Source of the DNA: Streptomyces sp. NBC_00285
GTDB taxonomy: Bacteria > Actinomycetota > Actinomycetes > Streptomycetales > Streptomycetaceae
Direction of reading: 5' to 3'
Length of the DNA: 64,000 bases
Assembly (NCBI RefSeq): GCF_036174265.1
Contig: NZ_CP108055.1
Location: forward strand, 5,146,001 to 5,210,000
Position numbers and translations under genes: made by a program. Below, in pieces: positions 48,867 through 56,723 of the stretch. Under the pieces are notes generated by a model. It saw only the letters and a program-made list of their open reading frames with translations. It was not told the DNA's origin and made no database searches. Each line of letters begins with the position of its first letter. Positions within the stretch are counted from its first letter, which is position 1.

Positions 48867-48884
48867 TGCTTCAGATTTGAAGCA
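48867..48884. promoter_or_regulatory. Candidate MarR operator 1 (before ribA)
   Basis: TGCTTCAGATTTGAAGCA: perfect 7-bp arms with a 4-base centre, 37 bp upstream of the ribA start. Confidence 0.65.
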
Positions 48885-48910
48885 GCTCTACAAGTCGAGA
48901 CCCTACCCCA

Positions 48911-48928
48911 TGCTTTAAATTTGAAGCA
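48911..48928. promoter_or_regulatory. Candidate MarR operator 2
   Basis: TGCTTTAAATTTGAAGCA, the same motif with one arm mismatch, 27 bp upstream of operator 1, between the MarR stop and ribA. Confidence 0.6.
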
Positions 48929-48946
48929 ACAGAGTTGTGGTGCCCG

Positions 48947-49456
48947 TCACGAACAGGACGGGGACGACCGCCGGCGCCACGGGACCTCCTCGGAGGCGCC
49001 TTCGTCCCCCTGCAGCCCCTCGGTGACACTGGTGAAGATGTCCTCCAGCTGCCCCACCTGCTCCGGGGTGAGCCGGTCGAAGAGCGAGGTGCGGACCGCC
49101 TCCACATGCCCGGGCGCCGCCCGCTCCAGCACCGCCATGCCCTCGTCCGTCAGGACCGCGACGCTGCCGCGCTTGTCCCACTGGCAGCTCTCGCGCCGCA
49201 CCAGCCCGTCCTTCTCCAGCCGGGCGACGGCATAGGTCAGCCGAGGCCGGGTGATCTTCAGCCCCTCGGCGAGCTCGGTCATCCGCAGCCGCCGCTCCGG
49301 CGTCTCGGAGAGGTTGGCCAGGATGGAGTAGTACAGGTGGGGCATGCCGGCCTCCTGCTGGAGCTGCCGGTCGATGGTGTCCTCCAGGAGGAGCGAGCCG
49401 GCGATGTACGCGCGCCAGGCGCGCTGCTCGTCAGGGGTGAGCCAGCGGGTCGTCAT
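48947..49456 (-). CDS. MarR family transcriptional regulator of riboflavin-type genes
   Basis: 169 residues. Winged helix at about 55-110 (RMTELAEGLKITRPRLTYAVARLEKDGLVRRESCQWDKRGSVAVLT). ATG at 49456 (MTTRWLTPDEQRAW) matches the usual start of this MarR subgroup; the frame is open far upstream without meaning. It lies between ribA (same strand, downstream) and the divergent RibD-like gene, with similar palindromes in both flanking gaps. It therefore probably represses both and itself. A MarR-controlled ribA/ribD pair suggests an inducible flavin or deazaflavin/pteridine-like pathway. Confidence 0.88.
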   Translation of the reverse strand: MTTRWLTPDEQRAWRAYIAGSLLLEDTIDRQLQQEAGMPHLYYSILANLSETPERRLRMTELAEGLKITRPRLTYAVARLEKDGLVRRESCQWDKRGSVAVLTDEGMAVLERAAPGHVEAVRTSLFDRLTPEQVGQLEDIFTSVTEGLQGDEGASEEVPWRRRSSPSCS

Positions 49457-49471
49457 GCCTCCAGTGTAGGT

Positions 49472-49491
49472 TTGTTTCAAACTTGAACCAA
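49472..49491. promoter_or_regulatory. Candidate MarR operator 3 (MarR/RibD-like divergent region)
   Basis: TTG-T-TTCAA-AC-TTGAA-C-CAA: an interrupted palindrome sharing the TTCAA/TTGAA core with the two sites beside ribA. It lies 15 bp before the MarR start and 34 bp before the RibD-like start. Confidence 0.55.
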
Positions 49492-49525
49492 GCCCGCCGT
49501 TCGTGAAGTGAGAGGGACCGCACCG

Positions 49526-50665
49526 ATGCCCCACCCGTACGTCCTCCTCTCCGCCGCCGTCTCCCTCGACGGCTACCTCGACGACACCGGCCCCGACCGC
49601 CTCCTCCTCTCCAGCCCCGCCGACTTCGACCGCGTCGACGAGGTCCGCGCCTCCGTGGACGCGATCCTGATCGGCGCGGGCACGATCCGCGCCGACAACC
49701 CCCGCCTGCTGGTGAACTCCGAGGAACGCCGGGCGGCCCGGGTGGCGGCCGGGAAACCGCCGTACCCCCTGAAGGTCACGGTCAGCGGCTCGGGCGACCT
49801 CGACCCCGGCGCGAACTTCTGGCACACGGGCGGCGAGAAGCTGGTCTACACGACGGACAAGGGCGCGGAGCGGGCCCGTGCGGCGGGCCTGGCGGCCGAC
49901 GTGGTCGCGCTGGGCCCCGCGCTGGACTGGCGCCGCCTGCTGACCCATCTGCACGAGGTGCGCGGAGTGGACCGCCTGATGGTCGAGGGCGGCGGCCGCA
50001 TCCACACCCAGCTGCTCCAGCAGGGCCTGGCCGACGAGGTGCAGCTGGTACTGGCCCCCTTGTTCGTCGGCGATCCGCACGCCCCCCGTCTCTTCGGCCC
50101 GGGCGACTACCAGTCCGGCCGGCTGCGCCTGGTGGAGACCCGTCGGATCGAGGACGTGGTGCTGATGCGCTACGAGCCCACGGCCCCCGGCACGGGCCTG
50201 TGGTCGTCCGCCGCGGACCACCACTGGCTCTCCCTGGCCTGCGACCTGGCGGCCCAGTGCCCGCCTTCGCAGACGGCGTTCAGCGTGGGCGCGGTCGTGG
50301 TGGGCGCCGACGGCGCGGAACTGGCGCGCGGCCACTCCAGGGAGGGCGGCGACCCGGTCGTGCACGCAGAGGAGGCGGCCCTGGCGAAGATCGCCCCGGC
50401 CGACCCCCGCCTCGCCACGGCCACGGTGTACACGAGCCTGGAACCCTGCACCCACCGCGCCTCCCGCCCCGCCCCCTGCGCCCGCCTGATCCTGGACGCG
50501 GGGGTACGCCGGGTGGTGACGGCCTGGCGGGAGCCGGACACGTTCGTCGAGGCGGCGGACGGGGCGGGTCTCCTCACCACGGAAGGCGTGGACGTCGTCG
50601 TCCTGGGCGAGTACGGGGAACGCGCGAAGTCCCCGAACCGTCATCTGCTCCGCGACGCTTCCTGA
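49526..50665 (+). CDS. RibD-like bifunctional protein with reductase before deaminase
   Basis: 379 residues. The N-terminal 215 residues are a RibD-C/dihydrofolate-reductase-like pyrimidine reductase (SLDGYLDD, ILIGAGTIRADNP, MVEGGGRIHTQLLQQGLADEVQLVLAP). The C-terminal 160 residues are a zinc deaminase: His280-Ala-Glu282 and Cys308/Cys318 (LEPCTHRASRPAPC). Canonical RibD has the deaminase first, so the order is reversed. Together with the neighbouring RibA it would give the first three steps after GTP. ATG at 49526 with GAGAGGGA seven bases upstream. The last 25 bp overlap a decayed gene on the other strand. Confidence 0.85.
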   Translation: MPHPYVLLSAAVSLDGYLDDTGPDRLLLSSPADFDRVDEVRASVDAILIGAGTIRADNPRLLVNSEERRAARVAAGKPPYPLKVTVSGSGDLDPGANFWHTGGEKLVYTTDKGAERARAAGLAADVVALGPALDWRRLLTHLHEVRGVDRLMVEGGGRIHTQLLQQGLADEVQLVLAPLFVGDPHAPRLFGPGDYQSGRLRLVETRRIEDVVLMRYEPTAPGTGLWSSAADHHWLSLACDLAAQCPPSQTAFSVGAVVVGADGAELARGHSREGGDPVVHAEEAALAKIAPADPRLATATVYTSLEPCTHRASRPAPCARLILDAGVRRVVTAWREPDTFVEAADGAGLLTTEGVDVVVLGEYGERAKSPNRHLLRDAS

Positions 50666-50757
50666 CCCGAACGCCCCGCCACCGCTCGAAGGCGGAGCAG
50701 TCGTCGGGTGATCGCCCGGTACTGCCGCAGCGCGCGACCGAGCCCGACGGACCGCGC
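50641..50757 (-). pseudogene. Fragment of a small helical protein gene
   Basis: The translation RALRQYRAITRRLLRLRA corresponds to the C-terminal ALREYREITQRLLHL of the 115-residue protein at 56825-57172. The rest of the gene is missing or unrecognisable. Confidence 0.4.
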
Positions 50758-50848
50758 CTCGGGTCCTGCCGCTGCCGGCCCTCGCACAGGAGATGCCGCT
50801 GTTCGGCGAGAGCCTCCGGGAGCGGCGTCGGCCCGGGTCGATGCGATG

Positions 50849-50882
50849 CCGGTGTGCCGAACGGGCGCGGTCGGCACACCGG
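50849..50882. repeat. 12-bp perfect hairpin
   Basis: CCGGTGTGCCGA and its complement around a 10-base loop. It is followed by GGGAGTACGG (50883-50892) and a smaller hairpin TTTCCG-TATAG-CGGAAA (50912-50928). It may be a diverged relative of the leader element found four times further on. The surrounding stretch 50666-51058 has no supported gene. Confidence 0.5.
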
Positions 50883-51058
50883 CGGGAGTACGGTGGGGAT
50901 GACGAGGACTTTCCGTATAGCGGAAATCGGACAGGTTCCGGACCATCGCCTCGTGTTCGGGCCCGTTGGACGATGTTCCTTCCGCAGCACGCCACCCGTC
51001 CCCAGGGGCAGCCCGTGACCCCGGCCGCGCCATCCTCATGCATGGCCGAGGAGCGACA

Positions 51059-51550
51059 ATGCCGCCCAGTCCGGTCCCCTCCACGCCGGTCGCACCCTCC
51101 CGGGCCCACGACGGGACGTCCCCCTTCCCGCCGGACGGCCCGGTCCCCGCGCCCGACGGTGGTGAACGCCCGTACCTCACGGTGGCGCCGGTGATCTTCG
51201 TCCTGCCGTCCGCGGCGGTCGGGCTCGTCGGCAGCCTGCTGCGGGCGGGACGTGTCCGCGTCGCCCCGCTCCGCCATGTCGCCTGGAGCATGCGCCGGCT
51301 CTGCCCCCTGATCGGTGACCGCCCGTTCCGCACCCGGGGCCACAGCCGGGCCACCAGCCCGTGGCGACCGGCCCTGCTCTCGTTCGGCGAGAGCGGGCGC
51401 AGCCTCCACCACTCCCACCCCACCAGCGCCCGGCACGGCGTCGGCCGGCCCGACCCCTCGGCCGCCGTCATCGGTCTGTGCGAACACCTCGGCCGAGCGC
51501 ACGAGGTGCGCCCGCCGACGCGGGACCGGTTCGCGGCCCGGCGCGCCTGA
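51059..51550 (+). CDS. Hypothetical protein
   Basis: 163 residues, family not recognised. Support: ATG at 51059 with GAGGAG five bases upstream, and strong G/C bias at third codon positions throughout. A proline-rich N-terminal 40 residues is followed by a short hydrophobic stretch (VAPVIFVLPSAAVGLVGSLL) and a basic, His/Arg-rich C-terminal half. It could be the start of a two-gene unit with the DUF5994-like gene 42 bp downstream. Confidence 0.55.
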   Translation: MPPSPVPSTPVAPSRAHDGTSPFPPDGPVPAPDGGERPYLTVAPVIFVLPSAAVGLVGSLLRAGRVRVAPLRHVAWSMRRLCPLIGDRPFRTRGHSRATSPWRPALLSFGESGRSLHHSHPTSARHGVGRPDPSAAVIGLCEHLGRAHEVRPPTRDRFAARRA

Positions 51551-51592
51551 CACCGACCACCCATCCGCGCACCGCAGTTGGCAGGAGCCCTC

Positions 51593-51991
51593 ATGACGAC
51601 CGCACTGCAGCCCCCGCTTCCCCCTCATCCGCTGTTGCGCCTGCGCCTGGCACCTCGCAGCGGTATGCCCCGCCCCATCGACGGAGCGTGGTGGCCCCGT
51701 TCCTACGACCTGCTCGCCGAACTCCCCCGGCTGCTCGCCGGATTGCCCCGCGCGTGGGGCCACATCACCAGCGTCACGGTCAACGGGGCGACCTGGACCG
51801 CGGGGCCCGGCCGGATGCTCGTCTCCAACCAGGTCGTACGACTGCACCGGACTCTCACGGCATCCGCCGCGGACACCATCGTCCTGCTCGCCCCCGGCCA
51901 GGGGCGCTGGGACCTGCTGGTCGTGCCGCCCGACACGACCGAGCGGGCCGCGGAACCGCTCATGGCGGCCGCGACGGAGGATCAGTCGTGA
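51593..51991 (+). CDS. DUF5994-like protein
   Basis: 132 residues. It has the family pattern seen in several genes of this island: an N-terminal RLRLAP, then DGAWWPRSYDLLAELPRL and the late RWDLLVVPPDT ... AAEPLMAAA. The family is Streptomyces-rich and of unknown function; I recall it as DUF5994. ATG at 51593. It overlaps the opposite-strand mini-gene at 51982-52086 by 10 bp. Confidence 0.78.
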   Translation: MTTALQPPLPPHPLLRLRLAPRSGMPRPIDGAWWPRSYDLLAELPRLLAGLPRAWGHITSVTVNGATWTAGPGRMLVSNQVVRLHRTLTASAADTIVLLAPGQGRWDLLVVPPDTTERAAEPLMAAATEDQS

Positions 51992-52086
51992 CGGCTGCCG
52001 CGCCTCGGCCGGCCGATCAGCCGGGTCGCGGCGACGACCAGGATCAGCAGGGCACTCACGGCCAGAGCGGTGGCCACGGCGGTCAC
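51982..52086 (-). CDS. Small single-pass membrane peptide
   Basis: 34 residues from a GTG at 52086: one hydrophobic helix (VATALAVSALLILVVAATRL) and a basic C-terminus (IGRPRRGSRHD). Its GTG overlaps the TGA of the decayed DUF5994-like frame upstream (GTGA overlap), suggesting former translational coupling. Similar hydrophobic codes occur, without good starts, after the gene at 56127 and near 59930. Could be a real micro-protein or a remnant. Confidence 0.4.
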   Translation of the reverse strand: MTAVATALAVSALLILVVAATRLIGRPRRGSRHD

Positions 52087-52226
52087 ATCCCCACTGCGGT
52101 CCGGTGAGCCGGGTTCGGCATGTGGGGAACACCGCTCCCGGGGAGTTCGCTCGACAGGTCCCGGGAACGAGGCCACCGGGCGCGGCGTCCAGCGCGGTGG
52201 GCCCGTCGGAAGGAGGTCGCGGACAT
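52083..52226 (-). pseudogene. Decayed DUF5994-like gene
   Basis: The frame starts MSAT, as in the intact gene at 57525-58049, and keeps WPRSRDLSSELPG, but the segment between and everything after is deleted. The stop follows only 47 residues. It keeps the upstream hairpin leader element (52288-52346), so the promoter/leader survived the coding loss. Confidence 0.65.
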
Positions 52227-52287
52227 CACGCAAACCCGTCCCCGGACCCCTGCGCGAACACAGCCGCCCGGTGTCGTCACTCACCGG

Positions 52288-52346
52288 GAACGACACCGGC
52301 GCCGGGGCCGGTACACGGAGTACTCCCGATGACTCGACGCTACTCC
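52288..52346 (-). repeat. Hexaloop hairpin leader element, copy D
   Basis: Minus strand: GGAGTAG ... CGGGAGTACTCC, then ACCGGC-CCCGGC-GCCGGT (6-base loop), then GTGTCGTTC. The arm CCGGTGTCGT can instead pair with ACGACACCGG 12 bases further on (52281-52272), forming a competing 10-bp stem. It lies before the decayed DUF5994-like gene. Confidence 0.6.
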
Positions 52347-52452
52347 CCGAAAGGGCCGTACGGACCGTTCCTCGACCTCCAACTCGCAGGAGCCCACGAG
52401 TGACCGGCGCGCGCGTCCCGGCCGCCGGACGGGAAGCACCGTGAAAGGAGGG

Positions 52453-52643
52453 GGACGTTCGGACGCCGTCCCGGGACCGCCGTCGTACGGCTGGAGACCA
52501 CCCACGAACGGCACGGCGTGCTCGGCGGAGCGTGGTGGCCGCGTTCGCGCGACATCGCCGCCGAGCTTCCCGGACCGATCGCCGCGCTGACCGAGCATCC
52601 CGGGCCCGTCACCCGCACCGGCCGGGCGGCGCCGAGGGCGTGA
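52453..52643 (+). pseudogene. DUF5994-like gene with internal deletion
   Basis: From 52471 the DNA aligns base by base with the intact gene at 58362-58847 (TAVVRLETTHERHGVLGGAW ...) until 52608. It then jumps to the last codons (AAPRA and TGA), so about 240 bp are missing; the junction lies at a short CACCCGCACCGG/ACCGGC repeat. The start region has also lost its frame. The sequence after the stop continues to match the other copy. Confidence 0.75.
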
Positions 52644-52649
52644 CGGCGG

Positions 52650-53408
52650 TCAGCCGTGGTGGTTCCCGGGCCCGGCCGTCTCGGGGGCCGGGATGGCGGC
52701 GGTGTCGAAGTCACCCGCGATGATCTGTGTCGCCAGGTCGGACAGACGCAGGTGACGGGCACGGGCGTAGGCCCGGAACGTCTCGAAGGCGTCGTCGACC
52801 GAGGTGTCCCAGCGCTCCGCCAGGACGCCCTTGACCTGCTCGACCAGGACACGGCTGATCAGCGCGTTCTCCAGCTGGCTGTTCTCCACGTGTGACCGTT
52901 CCAGCGTGCGCTGCTGGAGGATCGCGATGGTGGCCACGTCGGCGAGTGCCTGGGCGAGCGCGATGTCGTCGTCGCCGAGGTGGTGCGGGGTGGTCTGGAA
53001 GAGGTTGAGCGCGCCGACGACCCGGTGGCGCAGGCGCAGCGGGATGGCGTGCGTGGCCACGTACCCCGTTTCGCGGGCCTGCGGAGCGAAACGCGGCCAG
53101 GCGTCGGCCGACTCCGCCCCGGTCAGGTCGATGTTCGTCCGGGCGGTGCCGGTTCGGTAGCACTCCACGCACGGGCCCTGGTCGTGCTGGAGCGCGAAGA
53201 GTTCCAGCAGACGTGTGTGCTCGTCGGAGGCGGCGATGATCTGCAGTTCGCCGTGCGCGTCCGCGAGCAGGATCCCGGCCGCCGCCACGTCGAGCAGTTC
53301 GACGCACCGTGCGGACAGCCGGTGCAGCAGGTCGATGACGTCGAAATCCTCGACGAGGGAGTCAGCGACCTCCACGAAGATCTCGGCCAGACGTCGTTCG
53401 CGGGCCAT
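52650..53408 (-). CDS. GAF-ANTAR domain RNA-binding regulator (type A)
   Basis: 252 residues. GAF sensor domain (about 10-155; GPCVECYRTGTARTNIDL, PLRLRHRVVGALNLF) followed by an ANTAR domain (about 165-235; ISRVLVEQVKGVLAERWDTSVDDAFETFRAYARARHLRLSDLA). ANTAR proteins bind paired hexaloop RNA hairpins and cause antitermination. ATG at 53408 has AAGGGA eight bases upstream. It follows the type B gene by 5 bp, so the two are an operon. A decayed equivalent of this pair lies at 58854-59195. Confidence 0.88.
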   Translation of the reverse strand: MARERRLAEIFVEVADSLVEDFDVIDLLHRLSARCVELLDVAAAGILLADAHGELQIIAASDEHTRLLELFALQHDQGPCVECYRTGTARTNIDLTGAESADAWPRFAPQARETGYVATHAIPLRLRHRVVGALNLFQTTPHHLGDDDIALAQALADVATIAILQQRTLERSHVENSQLENALISRVLVEQVKGVLAERWDTSVDDAFETFRAYARARHLRLSDLATQIIAGDFDTAAIPAPETAGPGNHHG

Positions 53409-53413
53409 GCCGA

Positions 53414-54157
53414 TCATCCCTTTCCACCGTCGGGCGAATACGGCCCGCTCATATCGTCGTCGAATCGGAGCCTGCGGGCTACCACGTCCGCCGCAATCTC
53501 GCCGAGGGGGAGCTCACTGCTGTACGCATGAGCACGCAGGCGCAGGAGCGCATCCTCCATGGACACGCCCAGTTGGACGCTGATCATTCCCGTGGCCTGG
53601 TGCACGACCGCTCGGCGCAGCCCCGGCGGCGGGTCGAGGGACATGTCGAACTCGCGCACGATCCCGTCCCCGCCTCGTGGTCCCCCGTTCAGAAGAGCAC
53701 CGGTCAGCGCGGCGGTGAGGGCGGTCGCGTCCTTGTACTGCTGCTCGCTCAACCGCCGGTCGCCGTCGCACAGCACGGTCAGTACGCCGACCCGGATGGC
53801 TCCGATTCCCAGCGGGTAGCAGCAGACGCCGTGCACACCCATGTCGTGCGCGGCCGGTAGCAGCGCGGGCCATCGGTCAGGGCGCACCCGGGCCAGATCC
53901 GGCTCCATGACGGGCGAGCCCGTGCGGACCGCCTCAGGGCCCGGGCCCTCACCCAGCGTGAACTGAAGTTCGTCGAACCGCGTGCTCAGCTCCGGATGGC
54001 ACCAGACCGGCTCGGCCGTCGCGTCCGCGTCCCGGCCGACCAGCAGCGACAGCACGACGCCCTCGGCTTGCAGCGCCTTTGCGCACGCCCGCGCCGGGTC
54101 GACCACCCCGCCCAGGCGCAGGGACCGTAGGAGCTCGGCCATGCCGTCGCTGATCAC
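53414..54157 (-). CDS. GAF-ANTAR domain regulator (type B)
   Basis: 247 residues. GAF-like domain (about 25-155; LGEGPGPEAVRTGSPV, GVCCYPLGIGAIRVGVLTV) and a C-terminal ANTAR helix bundle (about 175-235; RRAVVHQATGMISVQLGVSMEDALLRLRAHAYSSELPLGEIAADVV). Same layout as the first gene of the pair at 63116. ATG at 54157. The TGA is 5 bp from the start of the type A gene. The STAS gene lies upstream on the same strand (64-bp gap). Confidence 0.87.
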   Translation of the reverse strand: MISDGMAELLRSLRLGGVVDPARACAKALQAEGVVLSLLVGRDADATAEPVWCHPELSTRFDELQFTLGEGPGPEAVRTGSPVMEPDLARVRPDRWPALLPAAHDMGVHGVCCYPLGIGAIRVGVLTVLCDGDRRLSEQQYKDATALTAALTGALLNGGPRGGDGIVREFDMSLDPPPGLRRAVVHQATGMISVQLGVSMEDALLRLRAHAYSSELPLGEIAADVVARRLRFDDDMSGPYSPDGGKG

Positions 54158-54221
54158 CGGTCTCCGTCCCTTGCCTTCCGCGTCGCTCGGGGTGGGGTCG
54201 CCGCTCGGCCTGCGCCGTACA

Positions 54222-54590
54222 TTACGTGGGCCGATCCGCCACCGCGCGGTCCGCGGGTACGTCCCGCCAGGCGCCCTGGACGTGGGCGTACGGCGGAAAC
54301 CGCTCCAGCAGACCCATGGCCCGGAACACCGGGTTCAGTGCCCGCCCGGTGCGGACCACGCGCACCCAACCGCCCCGGCCGCGACAGTCGTTCCATGCCG
54401 CGCACAACGGTTCCAGGACGCTGCCGTCCATGAACGTCACACCGCTCAGGTCGACGACCAGGAACGGCCGGCCGGTGCCGTGGCGGGCGTGCTCCAGATC
54501 GCGTGCGAACGCCGACACGGTCGTCACGTCCAGTTCACCGCGGACCGTGACCACGCGGCACCCGTCGAACGGGTCGGACTGCGGGCCCAT
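54222..54590 (-). CDS. STAS domain anti-sigma factor antagonist
   Basis: 122 residues, a single STAS domain. The beta-strand/loop motif VTFMDGSVLEPL is where SpoIIAA/RsbV carry D-S-S-G-L; here the first Ser (the phospho-acceptor in SpoIIAA) is Gly, with Ser next to it. It would bind an anti-sigma kinase and free a sigma factor. Upstream of the GAF-ANTAR pair, probably the first gene of that unit. A 122-residue paralogue with the same motif is at 59245. Confidence 0.87.
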   Translation of the reverse strand: MGPQSDPFDGCRVVTVRGELDVTTVSAFARDLEHARHGTGRPFLVVDLSGVTFMDGSVLEPLCAAWNDCRGRGGWVRVVRTGRALNPVFRAMGLLERFPPYAHVQGAWRDVPADRAVADRPT

Positions 54591-54825
54591 ATGCCCCAGC
54601 TCCTCCGCCTTCGGTGTCTTTCTCCTTGCGCAGAGCCTCAGTTGCGCGGAAGGGACTTCACGGAGAGGGCCGGGGGCTCGGGCTGCCGCACATCCAGCGT
54701 AGTGCCGTGGCGGGTCGGGCGGCCGCCCTTCCTCCCATTGCGGTGGACATGGCCGGACCGGAGGTGGCCTTCCCGGGAGGCGGGGGCTGTTCTCCGCCGA
54801 CCGCCCGGTCTACCCGGCCATTGGA

Positions 54826-54888
54826 GGAGTACTCTTAGGTTACCGAGGGTATTTCGCGCACCGGCTTCCACGCCGGTGTCGTTTTCGG
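54826..54888 (+). repeat. Hexaloop hairpin leader element, copy A
   Basis: Plus strand: GGAGTACTCTTAGG ... GAGGGTATTTCG, then CACCGGC-TTCCAC-GCCGGTG (7-bp stem, 6-base loop, 54859-54878) and GTCGTTTTCGG. It matches the elements at 52288, 56724 and 58110, which are on the opposite strand. It lies upstream of the small ORF at 54940. Confidence 0.6.
54827..54852 (+). promoter_or_regulatory. SigB-like promoter
   Basis: GAGT at 54827-54830, 16-bp spacer, GGGTAT at 54847-54852. This fits the Streptomyces SigB-family consensus GNNT-N14-16-GGGTAY. Such sigma factors are controlled by STAS antagonists like those encoded on both sides. Confidence 0.5.
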
Positions 54889-54939
54889 CGATCGACTATG
54901 CCGGGTCGGCCAAGGCCGGCCCGGGGCAGGGTCCGCGCC

Positions 54940-55239
54940 ATGACTGCGACCACCACCTCCTCCCCGCCGAAACTCGCAGCCGATCGTCCCTCCTCCTCTT
55001 CCCCGCACCGCGTGTCGCTGGTTCCCGGCGGCTCCGGGCGGCGCCAGTACGGCTCTCGAGGAACGGAACTCCCCTCCCCGGCCGCCTCGCTGACGGCCGC
55101 CTTGCTGACGTCCGCCACGAGCGGCCTCCTGGGCGCACCGACCGCGAGACGGTTGATGGAGGAGGCGGCGAGTCTGCGGACGGTGTACGGGACCGACAGG
55201 ACCCGGGAAGCGGTAACTGCGACCGGCCCCGGGAGGTGA
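54940..55239 (+). CDS. Hypothetical small protein
   Basis: 99 residues, no family recognised; Ser/Thr/Pro-rich first half, helical Ala/Leu-rich second half (ASLTAALLTSATSGLLGAP). Supported by a promoter-like element at 54827-54852 and a weak GGCAGGG upstream of the ATG. Stop TGA lies inside the ribosome binding site of the next mini-ORF. Confidence 0.4.
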   Translation: MTATTTSSPPKLAADRPSSSSPHRVSLVPGGSGRRQYGSRGTELPSPAASLTAALLTSATSGLLGAPTARRLMEEAASLRTVYGTDRTREAVTATGPGR

Positions 55240-55244
55240 GGACG

Positions 55245-55352
55245 ATGGAGACGTTCGTGAGCGTGACCGTGCGCGTGGCGGTGACCCGCCCCCGTAAGGA
55301 ACGGGATGAGCCCAGAGTTCCGTCAGGCTCTTCCCGCCCGTCACCGAACTGA
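55245..55352 (+). CDS. Hypothetical 35-residue peptide
   Basis: ATG at 55245 with an excellent GGGAGG eight bases upstream. The product starts with a beta-like METFVSVTVRVAVTR and ends in a charged tail. Only spacing and the ribosome binding site support it. The stretch 55353-55644 beyond it holds no recognised gene. Confidence 0.33.
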   Translation: METFVSVTVRVAVTRPRKERDEPRVPSGSSRPSPN

Positions 55353-55644
55353 CCACACGGACCCGACCGACAGACAGCCCGCCGCCCGAGACCCCGGCCG
55401 CAGCTCCGCACAGGACAGGCCGGGGTTCTCGCGTTTCCTGTCCCCGAATCGCCCCGGACGTACGGGCCGCCCCGGCCCGTGGGCGGTACCCCTCCAGGAC
55501 ACGATGCCCGCCGGGCGCGGCCCTTCCGTCCGATCCCATGGCGCATCACGACCGCTCCACACCCCGTATCGACGGAGCACCGCGAGGACCGGGCCCGACC
55601 CCGCGACGCGGCGCTCTCCGACAGACACGTCGAACCGAGGAGTC

Positions 55645-56016
55645 ATGGCCCTTCCCCAGCTGAACGTCTACCGGCACGACCACGATGACCGTGCCCTGAT
55701 CACCTTCGCGGGCGAGATCGACCTGACCAGCGCCCCGCTCGTGCACACCGCCCTGGCCGCATGCGTGTGCGACGGCATCCGCACCACCGACGTCGATCTC
55801 ACAGCGGTCACCTTCTGCGACGTCCGCGGACTCAACGCCTTCCTCGCGGCGTCCCGGCTCGCCACCGAATCCGGAACGACCCTCCAACTGCACTACCCGC
55901 CGCCGATCCTGACCCGCATCATCGAGATCACCGGCTCCGGTTTCCTGCTCCACCAGCTCCATGCCGCGCGGCCGTCCGGTCCTCGGGTCCGTTTTTTCTC
56001 GGGCGGTGCACCATGA
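55645..56016 (+). CDS. STAS domain protein without phosphorylatable serine
   Basis: 123 residues. STAS fold: ALITFAGEIDLTSAPLV, then TAVTFCDVRGLNAFLAA in the place of D-S-S-G-L, so both serines are replaced (Val-Arg). A STAS antagonist that cannot be phosphorylated there would be constitutively active or serve another role. ATG at 55645 with GAGGAG shortly upstream. Convergent with the small genes on the other strand. Confidence 0.82.
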   Translation: MALPQLNVYRHDHDDRALITFAGEIDLTSAPLVHTALAACVCDGIRTTDVDLTAVTFCDVRGLNAFLAASRLATESGTTLQLHYPPPILTRIIEITGSGFLLHQLHAARPSGPRVRFFSGGAP

Positions 56017-56126
56017 CGGTCGCGCTCGCGCCGCACCGGATGTGGGGCCGCCGGCTCACGTAGGCCGTCGCCGCGATGAGGACGACGAAGCCGGCGGCCG
56101 TGAGGAAGGCGTTGGTGGCGGCCTCC

Positions 56127-56666
56127 TCACACGCCGATCACCGCGGCGGCGCCGCCCTCGTACTCCCATGCCTCGTCCGGCTCCAACGGCTCGTCGGCCG
56201 AGGTGACTCCGTGCCGCGCCCTGTCCGCGGCGATCAGCGCGCTCGCGGTCACAGACGGCCCGTGGCCATCGGATGCGGCGGCCATCAGCCGGGCCGCGGA
56301 CTCCGCCCCGGTCTCCGGCGGGATGATCAGCAGGTCCCAGCGGGCGGTGCGGTAGGAGAGCAGCAGCAGCTCGTGCGGGTCGGTCTCCGTGAACCAGCCG
56401 ACCTTGACGACATGGCTGTCCAAGGGAACCTCGCGGGGGATCATCGGCCAGTGCTCCGGGTTGACGGCGATACGGGTGATACGACCCCAGAACGGGTCCA
56501 ACACGCCTATCAGCGCCGGTAGTTCGCTCATCAGGTCCCGGGAACGGGGCCACCAGGCACCGTCCAGGAGGCCACGCGATGCGCCGTCGGTCTTCAGGGC
56601 GAGACGCGCGGCCGGGGCTGCGACGGGCTCGGGGTGCGCGAGGGTGGGATACAAGGTCGCCGACAT
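56127..56666 (-). CDS. DUF5994-like protein
   Basis: 179 residues. Family pattern: ARLALKTDG, LLDGAWWPRSRDLMSELP, FWGRITRIAVNPEHWP, HVVKVGWFTETDPHELLLL and RWDLLIIPPET ... AARLMAAAS. ATG at 56666 (MSATLYPT). Leader element copy B lies 58 bp upstream. After its stop the code for a hydrophobic segment (NAFLTAAGFVVLIAATAY) appears without a usable start, comparable to the mini-gene at 51982. Confidence 0.82.
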   Translation of the reverse strand: MSATLYPTLAHPEPVAAPAARLALKTDGASRGLLDGAWWPRSRDLMSELPALIGVLDPFWGRITRIAVNPEHWPMIPREVPLDSHVVKVGWFTETDPHELLLLSYRTARWDLLIIPPETGAESAARLMAAASDGHGPSVTASALIAADRARHGVTSADEPLEPDEAWEYEGGAAAVIGV

Positions 56667-56723
56667 GACGCGGACCCGTCTCCGGGCCGCCTCTGCGGCG
56701 ACCCGGGTTTCATCTCTCGCCGA

